A DNA stretch of 64,000 nt from Plumapathes pennacea (taxonomy: Eukaryota; Cnidaria; Anthozoa; Antipatharia; Myriopathidae), in contig OZ038462.1 in NCBI GenBank assembly GCA_964036295.1, positions 15,221,264-15,285,263 of the forward strand, written 5' to 3'. The stretch's first letter is position 1, and every line of letters starts with the position of its first letter. The translations under genes were made by a program, and so were the position numbers. The notes under the pieces are model-generated. The model saw nothing but the letters and a program-made list of their open reading frames with translations, had not been told where the DNA came from and did no database searches. This document shows positions 43,871-56,563 of the stretch, in pieces.

Positions 43871-44239
43871 TGAGTTTGGATGGGATGCAGTTAACTTTTA
43901 CACACAAGTAACGAGCAATTCTCTGGCCACATCTCTCAGCTGTTTAGCGAAGTCAATTACGTCATCACCCAGCACGTGATAATATGAACCAATCACCGTG
44001 TGCTGATTCTCGACCCACAAAAAGGAAAAAATAAAATAAAATAAAAATTTGCGTTTTTAAGCTCGCTGGGGCCCCAGGCCCCCGCGAGCAATAACGCACG
44101 CTGACGCGTGCTATATTTCTTCACTAACCGATAAATAGTTTGAGATAGCGGGGTTCTACCAAGGAAAATTTCTACCAAGTTCACTTCCAAGGGAATTTCG
44201 GATTCTGTTTGGGGATTTCGAGATAACCGAGTTCGAGAT

Positions 44240-45340
44240 AGCGGGGTTCTACTGTAATGGAGGCGCTAATGGGGGATCTCGCATTTTAGAGACGTTAAAT
44301 GGGGCCGCTTTCTCAAATTCTAATGTTCGTCAGTGAATCGGGTGACCTCCAGGCGCGGTAGCTAAGCTTTCAAGTTTGTTTTATTGCGGATAAGAATCGA
44401 TGGAGCACGACGGCAGTGGTTTTCTACAACAAGATGCAGATACAAAGCCAAGCAGTTTGACGGACAGCTGTAAGTGACACGGATATTGTGCCATTGTATG
44501 GGAGGCAAGCTTATCAGCTATAAAATGAATGGAAAGATTTCTTTAATCCGACCGAGCACGGTCCCAGCACAGCAGCTTTGCGAGTTGCTTGAGCCAGAAG
44601 TATCAAGGAACTTCTTCAGAAAGAATAAGCAAAATTGAGTCGGTGGAAATCGAACAATCACCGTGGCAAACTCACCGTTTAATGCTTACAGGACTGAAAG
44701 TTAGTTACAGAAACCAAGTTTTAGAATTGCGTTATAACATTGTAAAAATGATGTGGATCCACGAGGCGCTTTAAATCGAGCTCTTGTCTTCCTGAAAGAT
44801 GATATACTGCCTCACTGTTTATGACCTTTATGAATATCAATATACATGCGCCATGGCATTCATTTATTTTCTCTGGAAGTTTGGTTTTTAAGCGGAGAAG
44901 GCCTGTGGTACTGTGGAACAAAGGAATCCATCAGCGCTTTGCCGTCTATTGTTTGCTATGAGTATGTAGCCTTTGTGTGCGTTGACATTTTACAGATGCG
45001 TTTCGTGTGTTATCAGTGATGTTTCTTCTCCTGTACGGAATGTCAGCGGGCCAAATCTTATACAGTAAAGCACTAACGATAACTGGGAATATTTACCACG
45101 ACATGGCTGTTAAAGAAGAAGCCGTTAATACATTTGTGAAAGCAAAAATTCAATTAAGATATAATGAAAGAAGACCTGAGGACAAAGGCAATCTATTTTA
45201 ATATATTTAGAGGGTGAGGTTGAATAAAGTGCACTAATAAGCCACTTTCACAGTCATTCGCAGTAGGAAACAGCACTTTTAACTGCCCGTTCACACGAGT
45301 TACAATCTCGTACCCAAACTCTTTCGCTGTCATGATGAAC
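44240..45340. repeat. Repeat paralogous to 16240-17655 plus 24525-25920
   Basis: It matches sequence on both sides of the BEL element and runs across the point of insertion (about 45005-45020) without it, thereby preserving the empty target site. A small ORF at 45007-45201 spans the join but has no counterpart frame in the other copy. Confidence 0.75.
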
Positions 45341-45365
45341 TTCATGCGACTTTAACAACGCGGCC

Positions 45366-45408
45366 CCCTGCCGATGTTCCCGATTTCAAATCGGGAACAT
45401 CGGCAGGG
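45366..45408. repeat. Perfect 21-bp palindrome with 1-nt loop
   Basis: CCCTGCCGATGTTCCCGATTT, one C, then the exact complement ending GGCAGGG. Not part of a recognised element family in this window. Confidence 0.9.
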
Positions 45409-45904
45409 AGTCGAATTTGAGACGCGCAACTAACTTTCAGAAGTTATCACTCTTAGTGTGAAGAGTTCTGCGAGGTGATTAGATGAGCGACGGGGGCCTT
45501 GTTTTTAATTAAAAACTGGCCGGAAGGCGTTTCTCTGTGGCATGTTTTTCACCGGCTTTGTAAAAACGCGCGTAATACGCAATCGAACAGCATGTTCAAT
45601 TTATAAATAATCAAAGCTGCGTGGCCGCTGTAAGGTCGCCCATATATGTTATACTGCCTGATCGGGATTAATTTTTTGCGCCAAAGTAAGAGAAATTTGT
45701 TTGCGCGAAATCTGTGCAATCTGGTACCTAGACCCTCCAATGTGCACGAAACTCGAAGGCTGGGAGGATGTTTTAAGAATTGGATCGCTAGTTGAACCCG
45801 TCAAGGGTAATCTAGTTTTAAATAGATCTCTGTAGTGCAAAGACGACCGGGAAAAGTACCAACGGCCAGAAATGGCGAGATTTCTTGAACGATGAAATTG
45901 CAGG

Positions 45905-46900
45905 GACCAAGTTGATTTGGCGTTGCCAGAGAGCTCGCGGCATGAGTTGCGTGGAGACCAGAATATACTAAAATGGACAGAAGGGACAAGAGCGGAACTC
46001 TCAAGAGAGACTTTTGTTTCTCACCAGAAAAATGTTACACAGTATAGAGAACTTGGCTTTTGACACCTTGCTCCAATGAAACCTGACTAAACTATAAATT
46101 ATCATTACAACAATCATACACTTGCTTCTTGAAGGTTGAGCGTCTCTGCATTTTGAGCTTAGGAGCAAAAGCATCAGTCGGCAAGAAAAGCTGAGTAATG
46201 CGTGACATATCTTTTTATGCACAATCGATTTTGGCAGTTTGACTTCGAACATTTATTTCTAATCAGAAGCCACGATTAATCCAGCCTTCGCTTCAATACT
46301 TATATATTCCTTTTATTAACTGAATGCGTTTCTTCTCTCAGGCTTTAGAGTATTCGTGCTTTGTAACAAATGTAAAACTGAAAGTCCGCGGGACTGAAAG
46401 CAAGGAAGGAATGAAACACGATACCTGTTTACAATATTTTGCGGTTTTATTCACAGTGTGTTCACAGCGTGTTCAGTCCATTTGTGACTGCAAACTCAAT
46501 GCTCATGACTATTTCGGTATATTGTTCATTTCTGGTATACAATGACCGTTGCGAAAGAAAGGCTACATGATCAAATGAAAGAAACATTTCAGCAGGCAAT
46601 GTATGATAAGCAAAAGCATTTTGCTAGGCAACAAATGTCATGTAACAATGTAAAGCATAAATCGCTATTGTTTTAAGGCTAAAGCTCATCGTAGCTTTGG
46701 TTTCCGTTTTCGGCCTGTTATCTTCCCAGAAGTATTTCGTGTCGCCACAGAAAGTTTCGTCGGGACTAAATAATTAGCGGCGACAGAGTTATTTGCAATC
46801 GCGTAGCGGTATCCATCAAATATCGAATCCACGAAATTTCCGCGGTGAACTTAAGAACGCAAGCCAAAACCAGTTTATCCGTACATGTTCCACAGAACCA
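45905..46900. repeat. Direct repeat, copy 2 (copy 1 at 42985-43870)
   Basis: Carries the same landmarks as copy 1 plus about 60-70 bp of extra sequence near 46390-46460. The intervening 2 kb holds the BEL empty-site repeat and the palindrome. Confidence 0.75.
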
Positions 46901-47764
46901 AACGGTGTTGAGTTTCGAGCATAATTGCCTCGCTGTGTCAACCTCGATATGCGTTACAGCTGTAGAAGCACCCTCGTTACAAAAGAGTGGCACAATGGTT
47001 GCATTTCATGATCACGGCATAATAGCCATGCAGTTTCATCATCTTCGTTTGACCGAACATTCTCGCTCAATTTCGGTATGCTTCGTAATCACAGTACAGT
47101 GAGTGCCCAGCTGTAGGAACACTCAGGCTCAATGGCCAAACGACAAGCTTCAAATGCTTGACCACCATGATAAATAAATCAGAAGAAACTACCTTCGACA
47201 AGTTAACCCGTTCGTCACTCCCAAATTTGGAATGCCCAAATTTGGATAGAACACAAAAGAACACATCTTTATATGGATTTCCATTGTGGACGCAGAGTGA
47301 ATGGGGGACAACTCAATCCCATAAAGGTCGCCTCTCCACTTCGTGGAGTGGGCGACCTTAAAAACCATGTTCTTAAATGCAGGCTCACTAGAATAAAGAC
47401 TTTTGCTCAGATCTTCTAATGCTTAACCCTATTCTCTCTTGGGCATGTGGCCGCCAGTTCTGGCCGTGTAAGGACAGCCGCGCATCACACGAAGAGTACA
47501 CAAGAATGAAACTTTATTGCTACTGCCTCGGACAACTTGCCGTCGTCGACTCGTGCTTCTTTACAATAATACTAAATAACAATAACAGATATTTTGTTAG
47601 AGTAAGTATCAAAGGTAAAGAACAAAAAGTATAAGCCGAAATAGACGAAATTACTGGAACGCCAGACTGGAATTCGGTCCCGAATTCGGTCGTGAAAAAC
47701 CCGCCGTAATATAGCTAGCGCAGCTATTCGACCCAATTTAGGAAAATTCCAATAGAATTACTGG
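46901..47764. other. No gene recognised; small hairpin
   Basis: A GC-rich hairpin at 47324-47359 (AAGGTCGCCTCTCCAC, TTC, near-complement GTGGAGTGGGCGACCTT) is the only structured feature. The ORF at 47419-47634 has no family match that I recognise. Confidence 0.5.
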
Positions 47765-47916
47765 CTAAATGTATTCGGTAAGAAAGCGAGCAAGTTCATC
47801 GACAGTTGGCCTGTCGTCTGGATTTTCTTTCTTTGCCTGGGAAACTAGACATTCCTCTGCTGTTTCGAGATGTCCAATTGATTTTAAACACAGATTGTTA
47901 TAAAAACAAATTCTAT
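47765..47916 (-). CDS. Kinase-like C-terminal exon
   Basis: A strong acceptor (GATCTTTTTCAG, 47917-47928) precedes an exon of 152 nt ending TAG at 47765. The peptide includes LKSIGHLETAEECLVSQAKK followed by ENPDDRPTVDELARFLTEYI. The ECL...(K)ENPDDRPTVDELxxFL pattern fits the last helices of a protein kinase domain (consensus C...P..RP...EL...L). The subfamily cannot be told. No upstream kinase exon was identified; any would lie to the right beyond the minisatellite that starts in this exon's acceptor region. It could be a surviving 3' end of a broken gene. Confidence 0.45.
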
Positions 47917-48965
47917 CTGAAAAAGATCAAAATCTTCTTATTTTAGTACCCGGTGAAGCATCAAGAAACAATATAATGTTTCGCAGAGTCACAGCCTTTC
48001 AGCCAAGTTCCTCTGCTGCCTCAAGGCGTCCAATTGATTAAACATACAACTGTTATGAAAACGAATTCTATCTGAAAAATATCAAACGCTTTTTAGTACC
48101 CAATGAAGCATCAAGAAAGAAAAATATGTTTCACAGAGTCACAGCCTTTCAGCCAAGTTCCTCTGCTGCTTCAAGGCGTCCAATTGATTAAACATACAAA
48201 TGTTATGAAAACGAATTCTATCTGAAAAACATCAAACGCTTTTTAGTACCTAATGAAACATCAAGAAACAAAAATATGTTTCACAGAGTCACAGCCTTTC
48301 AGCCAAGTTCCTCTGTTGCTTCAAGGTGTCCAATTGATTAAACACAATTGTTATGAAAACAAATTCTATCTGAAAAAAAAAATCAAACGCTTTTTAGTGC
48401 CCAATGAAGCATCAAGAAACAAAAATATGTTTCACAGTCACAGCCTTTCAGCCAAGCTCCTCTGCTGCTTCAAGGTGTTCATTTGATTTAACATACAATT
48501 GTTATGAAAAAACCTTTTTATCTGAAAAACATCAAACGCTTTTTAGTACCTAATGAAGCATCAAGAAACAAAAATATGTTTCACAGAGTTACAGCCTTTC
48601 AGCCAAGTTCCTCTGCTGCTTCAAGGTGTCCAATTGATTAAACACAATTGTTATGAAAACAAATTCTATCTGAAAAAAAAATCAAACGCTTTTTAGTGCC
48701 CAATGAAGCATCAAGAAACAAAAATATGTTTCACAGAGTCACAGCCTTTCGGCCAAGCTCCTCTGCTGCTTCAAGGTGTTCATTTGATTGAACATACAAC
48801 TGTTATGAAAACTTTTATCTGAAAAACATCAAACGCTTTTTAGTACCTAATGGAGCATCAAGAAACAAAAATATGTTTCACAGAGTCACAGCTTTCAGCC
48901 AAGTTCCTCTGCTGCTTCAAGGTGTCCAATTGATTTACAAAGTCACTTGTCATGAAACCCTTGCT
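47850..48965. repeat. About 150-bp minisatellite, roughly 7.4 units
   Basis: AGCCAAGTTCCTCTGCTGCT recurs at 48001, 48151, 48301, 48450, 48601, 48751 and 48897 (spacing 146-151). Each unit carries TTCTATCTGAAAAA...ATC, the reverse complement of the kinase-exon splice acceptor, and about the first 70 nt of that exon. The leftmost unit merges into the real exon. Units differ by small indels. Confidence 0.93.
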
Positions 48966-51900
48966 ACGGTGCAATTTTTTATATCTGGTTAATAAACTAC
49001 AAAGGTACATAATTTAATGCAAGAGACTGGCTTTAAAAAATATTTAAAGAAAGGTGACAGAGTATGATATATGTAGGAAAGACACTATGCAAGATCAGGA
49101 GCACAGTTTGAATGGCATGACTGAGAGTACATCTATGCAATGTCGGAACAACATTTTGAGGGTTGGGGCCAATTCAGGGCAGTTAATATGATGAAAATTC
49201 AGTTACAAGATGTTGAGCAAGCGAAACAGAAGAAAACGTCTCAAATATAAATACCGCGTAAAGTCAAAGAATCTTGCTCACCCAGGTCTGTCCAACATTG
49301 AAAGCATTTTGTCAAGCTTCGAGATTGAATTCCACAGGGCGCCGGTGCCTCTTTGCTGCTGTCTCTGCGATTATGGCTCGTTTTATTCACCAGCGTAAGG
49401 CGAAATTGTGCCAATTGCAGATTGTAGATCCTCCACGGCGGACAGCAGCTCCTTCGATCGATCAGTTCACAAAAATGGCGCGAACATCGCCATCTCGTTC
49501 CCGCGCTTCGACAAACAAACTCATTGCGCGATAGAACGGATCGGAACTTTATGAGTGAAAAATCGTCCATTTCCAGTTTTCTCTTTCTCGATGAGTGTGC
49601 CAAAGTCCCAAAAGATGTCGCCACATTTACCGTGTCTCTTAATTTCTTTTTGTGACGAGCCGAACAGGCCGATCAGGCTTCGAAGTCTATTTCCATAAAA
49701 TCGAAAAGAAATGCACAAAGTTTTCGCTGCGAGTGACACTACGAGATTTAACGGCATCGAGAGTTTGACCAAAAACGCAGCTGAACAGCATTTTACACTA
49801 CTTTCACGGAGAGATCGAACGGAGCGACAACACTTCGATCGCGCGTGGTAAATAACTAACTGTGCCCTTCTCGAGTTTCATTCTACATGTCAACACCCCA
49901 TCCGAAGCTGTGTGGGTTGATGGAAACTGTAATTTAATTGCGCGCGTTTCCATGCTAACACCGGAAATTTGACCAAACTCCCGCAGAGTGCGTTAAAGTC
50001 GCATGAAGTTCGTCATGTACGGCGCATGCTCGATGAACACGAAAGACTCCGGAACGGACCTATTTTTAGGCGATCTTGATTGGATATCTCAAACGAAAAC
50101 TGCTAGGCGGTGCAAGTCTCGCTCCCAGTCAAAATGTAGAGAGAAAAGTGGATAACCTGTCAAGTCTTTATAGATTGCCTTGCCACTCCAGCGGTTAAAC
50201 TATGAATATTTATTAGGAGATTAGGAGATATCACAGTTTCATTAAGATTTGCGAACTTGAATCGACGTGTTTATTGCTGACAGACTGTGAAAATGTATCA
50301 TTTCGACATCCCAACATCCAAGATTTACATCGATCAATATTTGAAAGCAAAGTTGCAACAGAGCTCCTGGTTGAAACATGCGTGTTGTCTGTGATTGAAA
50401 GTAAACAATTAAAACGCCCATTTTATGCTCCAAATAACCGGCCTTTGAACACCACAGTTTAAAAACTGCTTCCTGTCCAACTTTGCAGTCATCGTCTTAC
50501 AAAAAATGACACATTACCAGTTGGCAAGAAGTTACCGGGTATATTTCTTTTCCTTGAGGCTTATTACTATCACGGACAATGACTTCATTTTCATGCAAGA
50601 GTGATTACAAATTCCTATGGTAATACACGGTGCCAGCTTATCTTTAATTCGCCGCTAAATTTTTATTACGAGTTGATAAGACTTGCTCAAATCACTTGCT
50701 CACCCATGCCAAAACCCGTTTCACTGCTTTCGACTTTCTTGTCAGAGTTATATTGTCTCTAACAAGAGGATCAACAAAATAACATAGCTGTAAATAATTC
50801 AGTGAAGGTGACTGAAACGAAGCGATAATCGTTTCATTCATTGCAAATGGCTTTCCAAATTCTCAGTGCTTTGATTATGGAAGTACCAGAAATATCGGGC
50901 CAACCACTCGAAGTTCCAAAGTTAAATGCAGTACGTCGAATTCCGAAGGCTTCCAGGTCATTGAGGTGTGAATGATAAATATTTAACTCCTTACATGAAG
51001 GATCCTTTTATAGGCCATAGAACTGGCCTTCAACAACTTTTGATAAAAGTAACAAGCTGTTGGCACTTGGTATCTTGCGTGGTGCATTTGCTGAGGTTGA
51101 CAGCTCGTTTTCTGATTGGGCATAAGTTTCCTAGCTGAAGAGTATACTTAACAACCGCAAACTACAAAGGCCGGCCGTTTCGTTGGCATTTAACTTTGGA
51201 ATTTTACCAGCTGTATGTGGCGGATAAAGTTCAGCGCGACACTGGATTTCCCTGACCGGCTATATGCAGTGGAAGTTTAGCGCGGTGTCTTCATTGCAAG
51301 GTTTACGACTTTATGGAACAGTGAGCAAGCGGTTTTGCAGAAGATGCACACATTTGTAACTGAATTTGTTTTCTGTAATTTGCTGTACGGGAAATGAACA
51401 TTAATTTAAATGACTGGACAAGTTCCAAGTGCATACGATATCCAAAGGTTCCCCCACTGATAGAAGTGTGTAAATCGAGCAGTATCCTTGCCTAAATTTA
51501 TCACCCTTCAATAACTTCTGAAGACGCAGACGTTAAGTGAGTCTTCCACTACTACTAAGAAATTTTCTGAGTTAATTGATATTTCATCTACCGTTTTTCT
51601 ACTGCTTTCCAAGCATTCTGCACAACATGGATTCTAGTATCCGCTACTGGAAGAAATATCTATATGGACTTACCTTTGATGTGCGTGAGGTCTTCAGAAA
51701 CTCAATTGTTTCACGCAATATTGATTCGGCAGGCAACTGTATTCATTAAAGATCCAAATGGGGTCAAGGATCAATTCCTCCTTTCTATTGATAATCAGCC
51801 AAATGTGGCTGACTATGGAAAAAATGGCAGGTGATCTATTAATTGGGCGCGTCTGATTAGGAATATTCTGGAATACACTTGAACGGCCACCTTCCAACAA

Positions 51901-52104
51901 CGACCACCTCTCTTTTGATAGGTTGTCTTTTTTCAACATAGGTAGTCCAAGCTAAAAATGGCACATTAGCCTTTAGAAAGTGAGAGAACTACAATCTTTG
52001 ATTACAGTGTACCAACAAATATGGATCGAAAATATCAAGCCATTTCCCAAGTGACGTTCAACGAATATGCCGCAAATACTAGAAATACAATAATCGCAGA
52101 TACC
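48966..52104. other. No gene recognised
   Basis: 50090-50310 is a copy of 26080-26300. A 127-aa minus ORF at 49241-49624 ends near a donor-like CCTGG/GTGAGC. An alternative frame reads ELLSAVEDLQSAIG and ISKLDKMLSMLDR but has two stops. I cannot support a gene model. 50310-52100 shows nothing recognisable. Confidence 0.45.
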
Positions 52105-54470
52105 CCTCGCTCTGCCATCGATGGGACTTTTATTTTGGTAGGTCCGTGGGTCTTCCGTCCATTCAATTTTCGTATAAATTACAAAATCAAAAATTGAATA
52201 TCGAAGTTTCCAATTTTCATATTTTATCGTTTATGCGGCAATGAAAATTAGAAATTCCTCTAGGACTTTGCATCGATGTATATTTTCAACAATCCAAAAT
52301 TGAATTTGGTTTTCTGATTTCTCCTTTCTGATGTGTTCGAAAATCAGAAATCTAACCACCAGTTTCCCTTTTCCATCCGTTGAAAAGCGACAAAAACGAA
52401 CGCATACTTCGTATGATTCGAACGGGAGATCAATTTTCAATTTTTGTACATACGAAAATTGAAACATCGAATTTTGACAAAATTTCCCGAGGGGGAGGGT
52501 ATGGCTAGTCTTTTTCGGCTGCTAGTTTCCCGAGTGTGCGAGGGAACTTGGTTCTTCGTTTGCCAAGGGGAGGGGACACGGGATTTTCTGGACCACTCTT
52601 AGCCCGAAAATGGCGGCGCGCAAGAGGTTTAATTTGTAAAGACGACAAATTGATGTGCGATTGCCTGAGTCTAAACGAGTCCGAACGTCGTAAAAAGAAA
52701 AACCCAATACCTAGCAAGGTGAAATAAACTGCACGAGTTCGGTCTCTTACCTGTCATTACGACGTTCGACGGCCATACTTAGCCCACATCGACGCCTAAT
52801 CTTCGGCGTTTCTATTCCACAGTCATTACCACACTTTGTAGACTTAGGCAATCGCACATCAATTCATCGTCTTTACAAAATAAACCTCTTGCGCGCCGCC
52901 ATTTTCGGGCTAAGAATGGTCCAGAAAATCCCGTGTCCCCTCCCCTACAAACGAAGAGCCAAGTACCACACACTCGGGAAATTAGCAGCCGAAACAGACT
53001 AGCCATACACTCCCCCTCGGGAAATTTTGTCAAAATTCGATGTTTCAATTTTCGTATGTACGAAAATTGAAAATTGATCTCCCGTTCGAATCATATGAAG
53101 TATGCATCCGTTTTTGTCGCTTTTTAGCGGATGGAAAAGGGAACTGGTGTTTAGATTTCTGATTTTCCAACACATCGGAAAGGAGAAATCGGAAAACCAA
53201 ATTCAATTTTGGATTGTTGAAAATATACATCGATGCAAAGTACAAGAGGAATTTCTAATTTTCATTGCCGCATAAACGATAAAATATGAAAATTGGAAAC
53301 TTCAATATTCAATTTTTGATTTTGTAATTTATACGAAAATTGAATGGACGGAAGACCTACGGACCTTGGTACTCTTAACAAGAGTAGCCTTTGTTTTACC
53401 AAAATGTTGACTCAATCTTTTCTTCGAAGTCAAGTGCTACACGCAAAGGAAGGAGAAAAAGAATGGTGTGTGTTATACTTTTGCGTTCAAAAAAAAAAAA
53501 AAACGCCGATTGCGTGACAAAGTACGTATTTCCCACGGTCGGCACGTCAAATTAATTCATACAGTCTGCCAAGCACGTTCTCAAAATTTAATACTCAAAT
53601 TTTGAAGTTGGTCGACCGCCGTAGTAAGGGAAAAAGGGATCACTGATTTTCCAATTTTTGAATTCATAGGCAGTACAATTAAATAGGCTTCCTGTGCAAT
53701 TTGTTTTTACTCTGGATTGCATGCACAAGACTCAGGCATGCATGTTTAATGAGCTCGAATTCTTTTGTATGTGAACCAGCTCAAAACAACATGATTTCTC
53801 CCAGAATCAAAGCAAAATTTGAACGGTTTACTTCAAATTCAGACCTAGTCATACTTCTCAGGGCTTGTGAACGATTCTCGCTGCAATCACCGCATGTCAA
53901 ATTACAGTATTTGTTACAGTTTTAGTCTTGAAAGAAAAAATAAGACATCTGACTAAATCATTCAAGACTCCAAGTTCCGATCGCTCTGAGCGAATACGGT
54001 AGCCGAAACTGGCGACAGAAGCGTATTAAGACAATACTTCTTGGGAAAATAATCAGCATACAGATTTTAGTACATTCTTGAAGTGATCGAGTTACAAGCT
54101 ATACGGGATAGAATATATTTGTCACGGTGATTGTTCGATTTCCACTAACCTTTGTTGCTTGTCCTTTCTAAATAAGTATCTGAGTTTAACACAAAACCGC
54201 GCCTGAAGCTCCCGATTTGCTTTCAAGCGCTGTTCCCTTTGCGGAGCCGTTTCTTCGGCACGCTTCCGTTCATGATGCTGTCGCCGGGTTATAACATGTT
54301 TGTCGTCTTTTCTCTAGACATATTTGGCGCTGTTCGATCGTTTCACGATTTTGCCTTGCCCGTACCTGTTCCCTTCTCTTTTGAAGACGAGCTTCGCGAG
54401 ACTGTTGTGTTTCAAGTTTTCCAGTTTTCCATTTTCGTAAACACAGCTACGATATACTGTATCTAATTTC
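52105..54470 (-). repeat. Dispersed repeat, copy 2, interrupted by a foldback
   Basis: Inverted counterpart of 1-1268: 53372-54470 matches about 1-1215 and 52105-52140 matches 1228-1268. The basic-repeat ORF is reduced and out of frame here (about 54150-54466). Confidence 0.72.
52141..53365. mobile_element. Foldback element, 1225 bp, TTGGTA duplications
   Basis: The left arm (52141-52671) starts GGTCCGTGGGTCTTCCGTCC. The right arm (52841-53365) is its near-perfect inverse, ending GGACGGAAGACCTACGGACC. The loop is about 169 bp. TTGGTA occurs at 52135-52140 and 53366-53371, while the uninterrupted copy near 1220-1232 has a single one. ORFs within the arms are mirror images and do not look coding. 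Confidence 0.92.
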
Positions 54471-56563
54471 TTTTATTGCGAGTAAAACTACAGGGCCACA
54501 CGTGATCGATCCGGCCTTTGTTATTGGTTAAGCAGCGATAGGAACTCGGGACGAGGTCGTACAACAGACTGACAGACGGACAGACGAACAGTAAATTTCG
54601 AGATGGCGACACGCTTGGAGTCTCCGAATGATGCGGTACTACTGCATTAGCGTTGTGATTATTTCCCTCGCTTCGCTCGGGGATAATATTGTGTCACACA
54701 ACACGGTTTTGGAGGACACAAACGCTGACGGAAAGGGTTATCTTGCACGAAGGCATTCTGAAATAGCTTCGAAAATTAGCGAAAAGGTCACATTCATACA
54801 ATCCTACTTGGCCTTCATCACAATTCTCGGGGCATTAAACCACAAATATACGGCGACTGTTAACAACGACATTTTCAATTAGTATACTGTACGTCAAATT
54901 TGATTAGTAACAAGTTTTGTCGCGTGAAAACACGACAGATGCTGGGATTCAAGTTTGGTGTGGCAAGTGTCCGCACGCACCATAAGAATTATTGAATAAG
55001 CAATCTCTGGACTAGAGCAAGACTCCCAAGAATGATCAAAGTAGTAATGTTTTGAGTTTTGTTTTATTACTGAAATTGAATAATATTAACTACAGTCAGT
55101 CGCTTGACTGCAGCTATTTTGTGTGTAGATCAGATATTTGATTTTAGCCTCTCCAAAGTGAAACATAGGACTAACAAACAAGTTTGTTGCTAGAAAAGTA
55201 GCAACAAGCGGGAATGCTGCAACTTACTAGTGAATAAAAATTTAATCCTCGATGGCATTTTTCCTTACGGACACGCTCGCTCAGTGGATTACCTAAAAAA
55301 TTAGAAAATAAATAAGGAAAAACGGACATGTAGTCGCTGCGGTATCTGTGGGCAACGAAATCAAAATACGAAATGAAATAGGAGAGCCCAGTATGGATGC
55401 AAGGACAAAAGGCAGTAGTGGTGTTCAATAAATACCGTTTTCCCGTCGAAGTCGCAGATGTTGCTTTCGACTTTTCTTTCCAAACAGCTTAACTTTCTGG
55501 CAGCATTTATCTCTCTCCTCCAAGGCAAAGATCCACTGCGGTATTTAAACCCAAATTTCAGCAAATCTCCATGTTCTTGACTCAAGCAACGAGCGGACTG
55601 CCGTGAGAAAACATGTCGGTCTTCACCCGCCATGTTGCCTCTGTTATCAGTTTCCAGGTTTTTTTCTTCCATTTCTGTCCACAATAGCATGGGAAACTGG
55701 ACCGAGACACTGGTGACAAAAATGAAATCCAGATCGGGAAAATATTGATCCGGCATACTGACTCCGGCAAAGGAAAAATAATTCACGTAGTGCTAATTAC
55801 AAAATGTCAAACACGGGAAGACAGACATTTCTTGATCTTTATTGAAATATTTGATGCGCGCTTTACATTTTGCTCTTTCGCCGAGCCGAGTTTGAGCTCA
55901 AGCGTTGCGTGAGCAACTATGAACCAATGACCAGCAGGTATTCAAAGAATGATTGGCAGATAAGTCAGAGGTCACTGAGACTCGACACCTCAATCCGTAA
56001 TTTCTCCACATGCGAGAAGTGCAACCGCATATTTTATCATATCGAGAATATCGAGAACTAATACAGACAAAATAATACACCTACCCAGCCAGTTTAGGAG
56101 ATGTTGAAAATAGCCGAGCCCTGACCAATGTTTTTTCCACAGTTTTACAAGGGATAAAAACGCGTAGCTTTGCAACAAGAGTTTTCCGGAAGGTTTGAAA
56201 TCATATAACCCTCCCCGCCTCCCAAAAGTAAAAAATATACGATAATGAAGAATTTACACTTTCGACTCTTATGATTATGATTATGAATTATGATTATCGA
56301 AACAAATTGACTAAGGCAGTCGTTCGCTCTTCACTCAAAGTTTTGTTGTGACTTTGCCAGTTCTGATATGTTCCCATGCGCAACGTCCCTGGCGCGAACT
56401 CTACAGTCTGAATAAGCCGGCACTGTGGCTTGCAATCCCCGTTTTTATGTTCATATCAATTTGCCGAGTAAAAAAATGTTGCCCATCTTAAGAAACGCCC
56501 TTTTTGCGTCGTATAATCGGGACGACCCCCACCCCCCATTGCATCAACATGTGAATAGTAACT
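54471..56563. other. Intergenic downstream of gene C
   Basis: 55150-55240 repeats the GTTGCTAGAAAAGTAGCAAC module of 16030-16110. 56310-56563 matches the 3' flank of gene B (26300-26590). An ATG-initiated 141-aa minus ORF at 55361-55786 has no recognised domain, and an 84-aa plus ORF at 54628-54882 starts with a hydrophobic stretch; neither can be supported as a gene. Confidence 0.5.

Noticed and set aside
47850-48965. CRISPR-like repeat array
   Set aside because: Units are about 150 bp and contiguous without unique spacers, in a eukaryotic context; it is a minisatellite derived from an exon border.
49241-49624. 127-aa minus ORF as upstream exon of the kinase-like gene
   Set aside because: The more protein-like frame (ELLSAVEDLQSAIG) contains two stops and the frames cannot be reconciled; no kinase motif is present.
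55361-55786. 141-aa ATG-initiated minus ORF
   Set aside because: No domain, no paralogue in the window, no splice or neighbour context; length is within chance for AT-rich DNA of this size.
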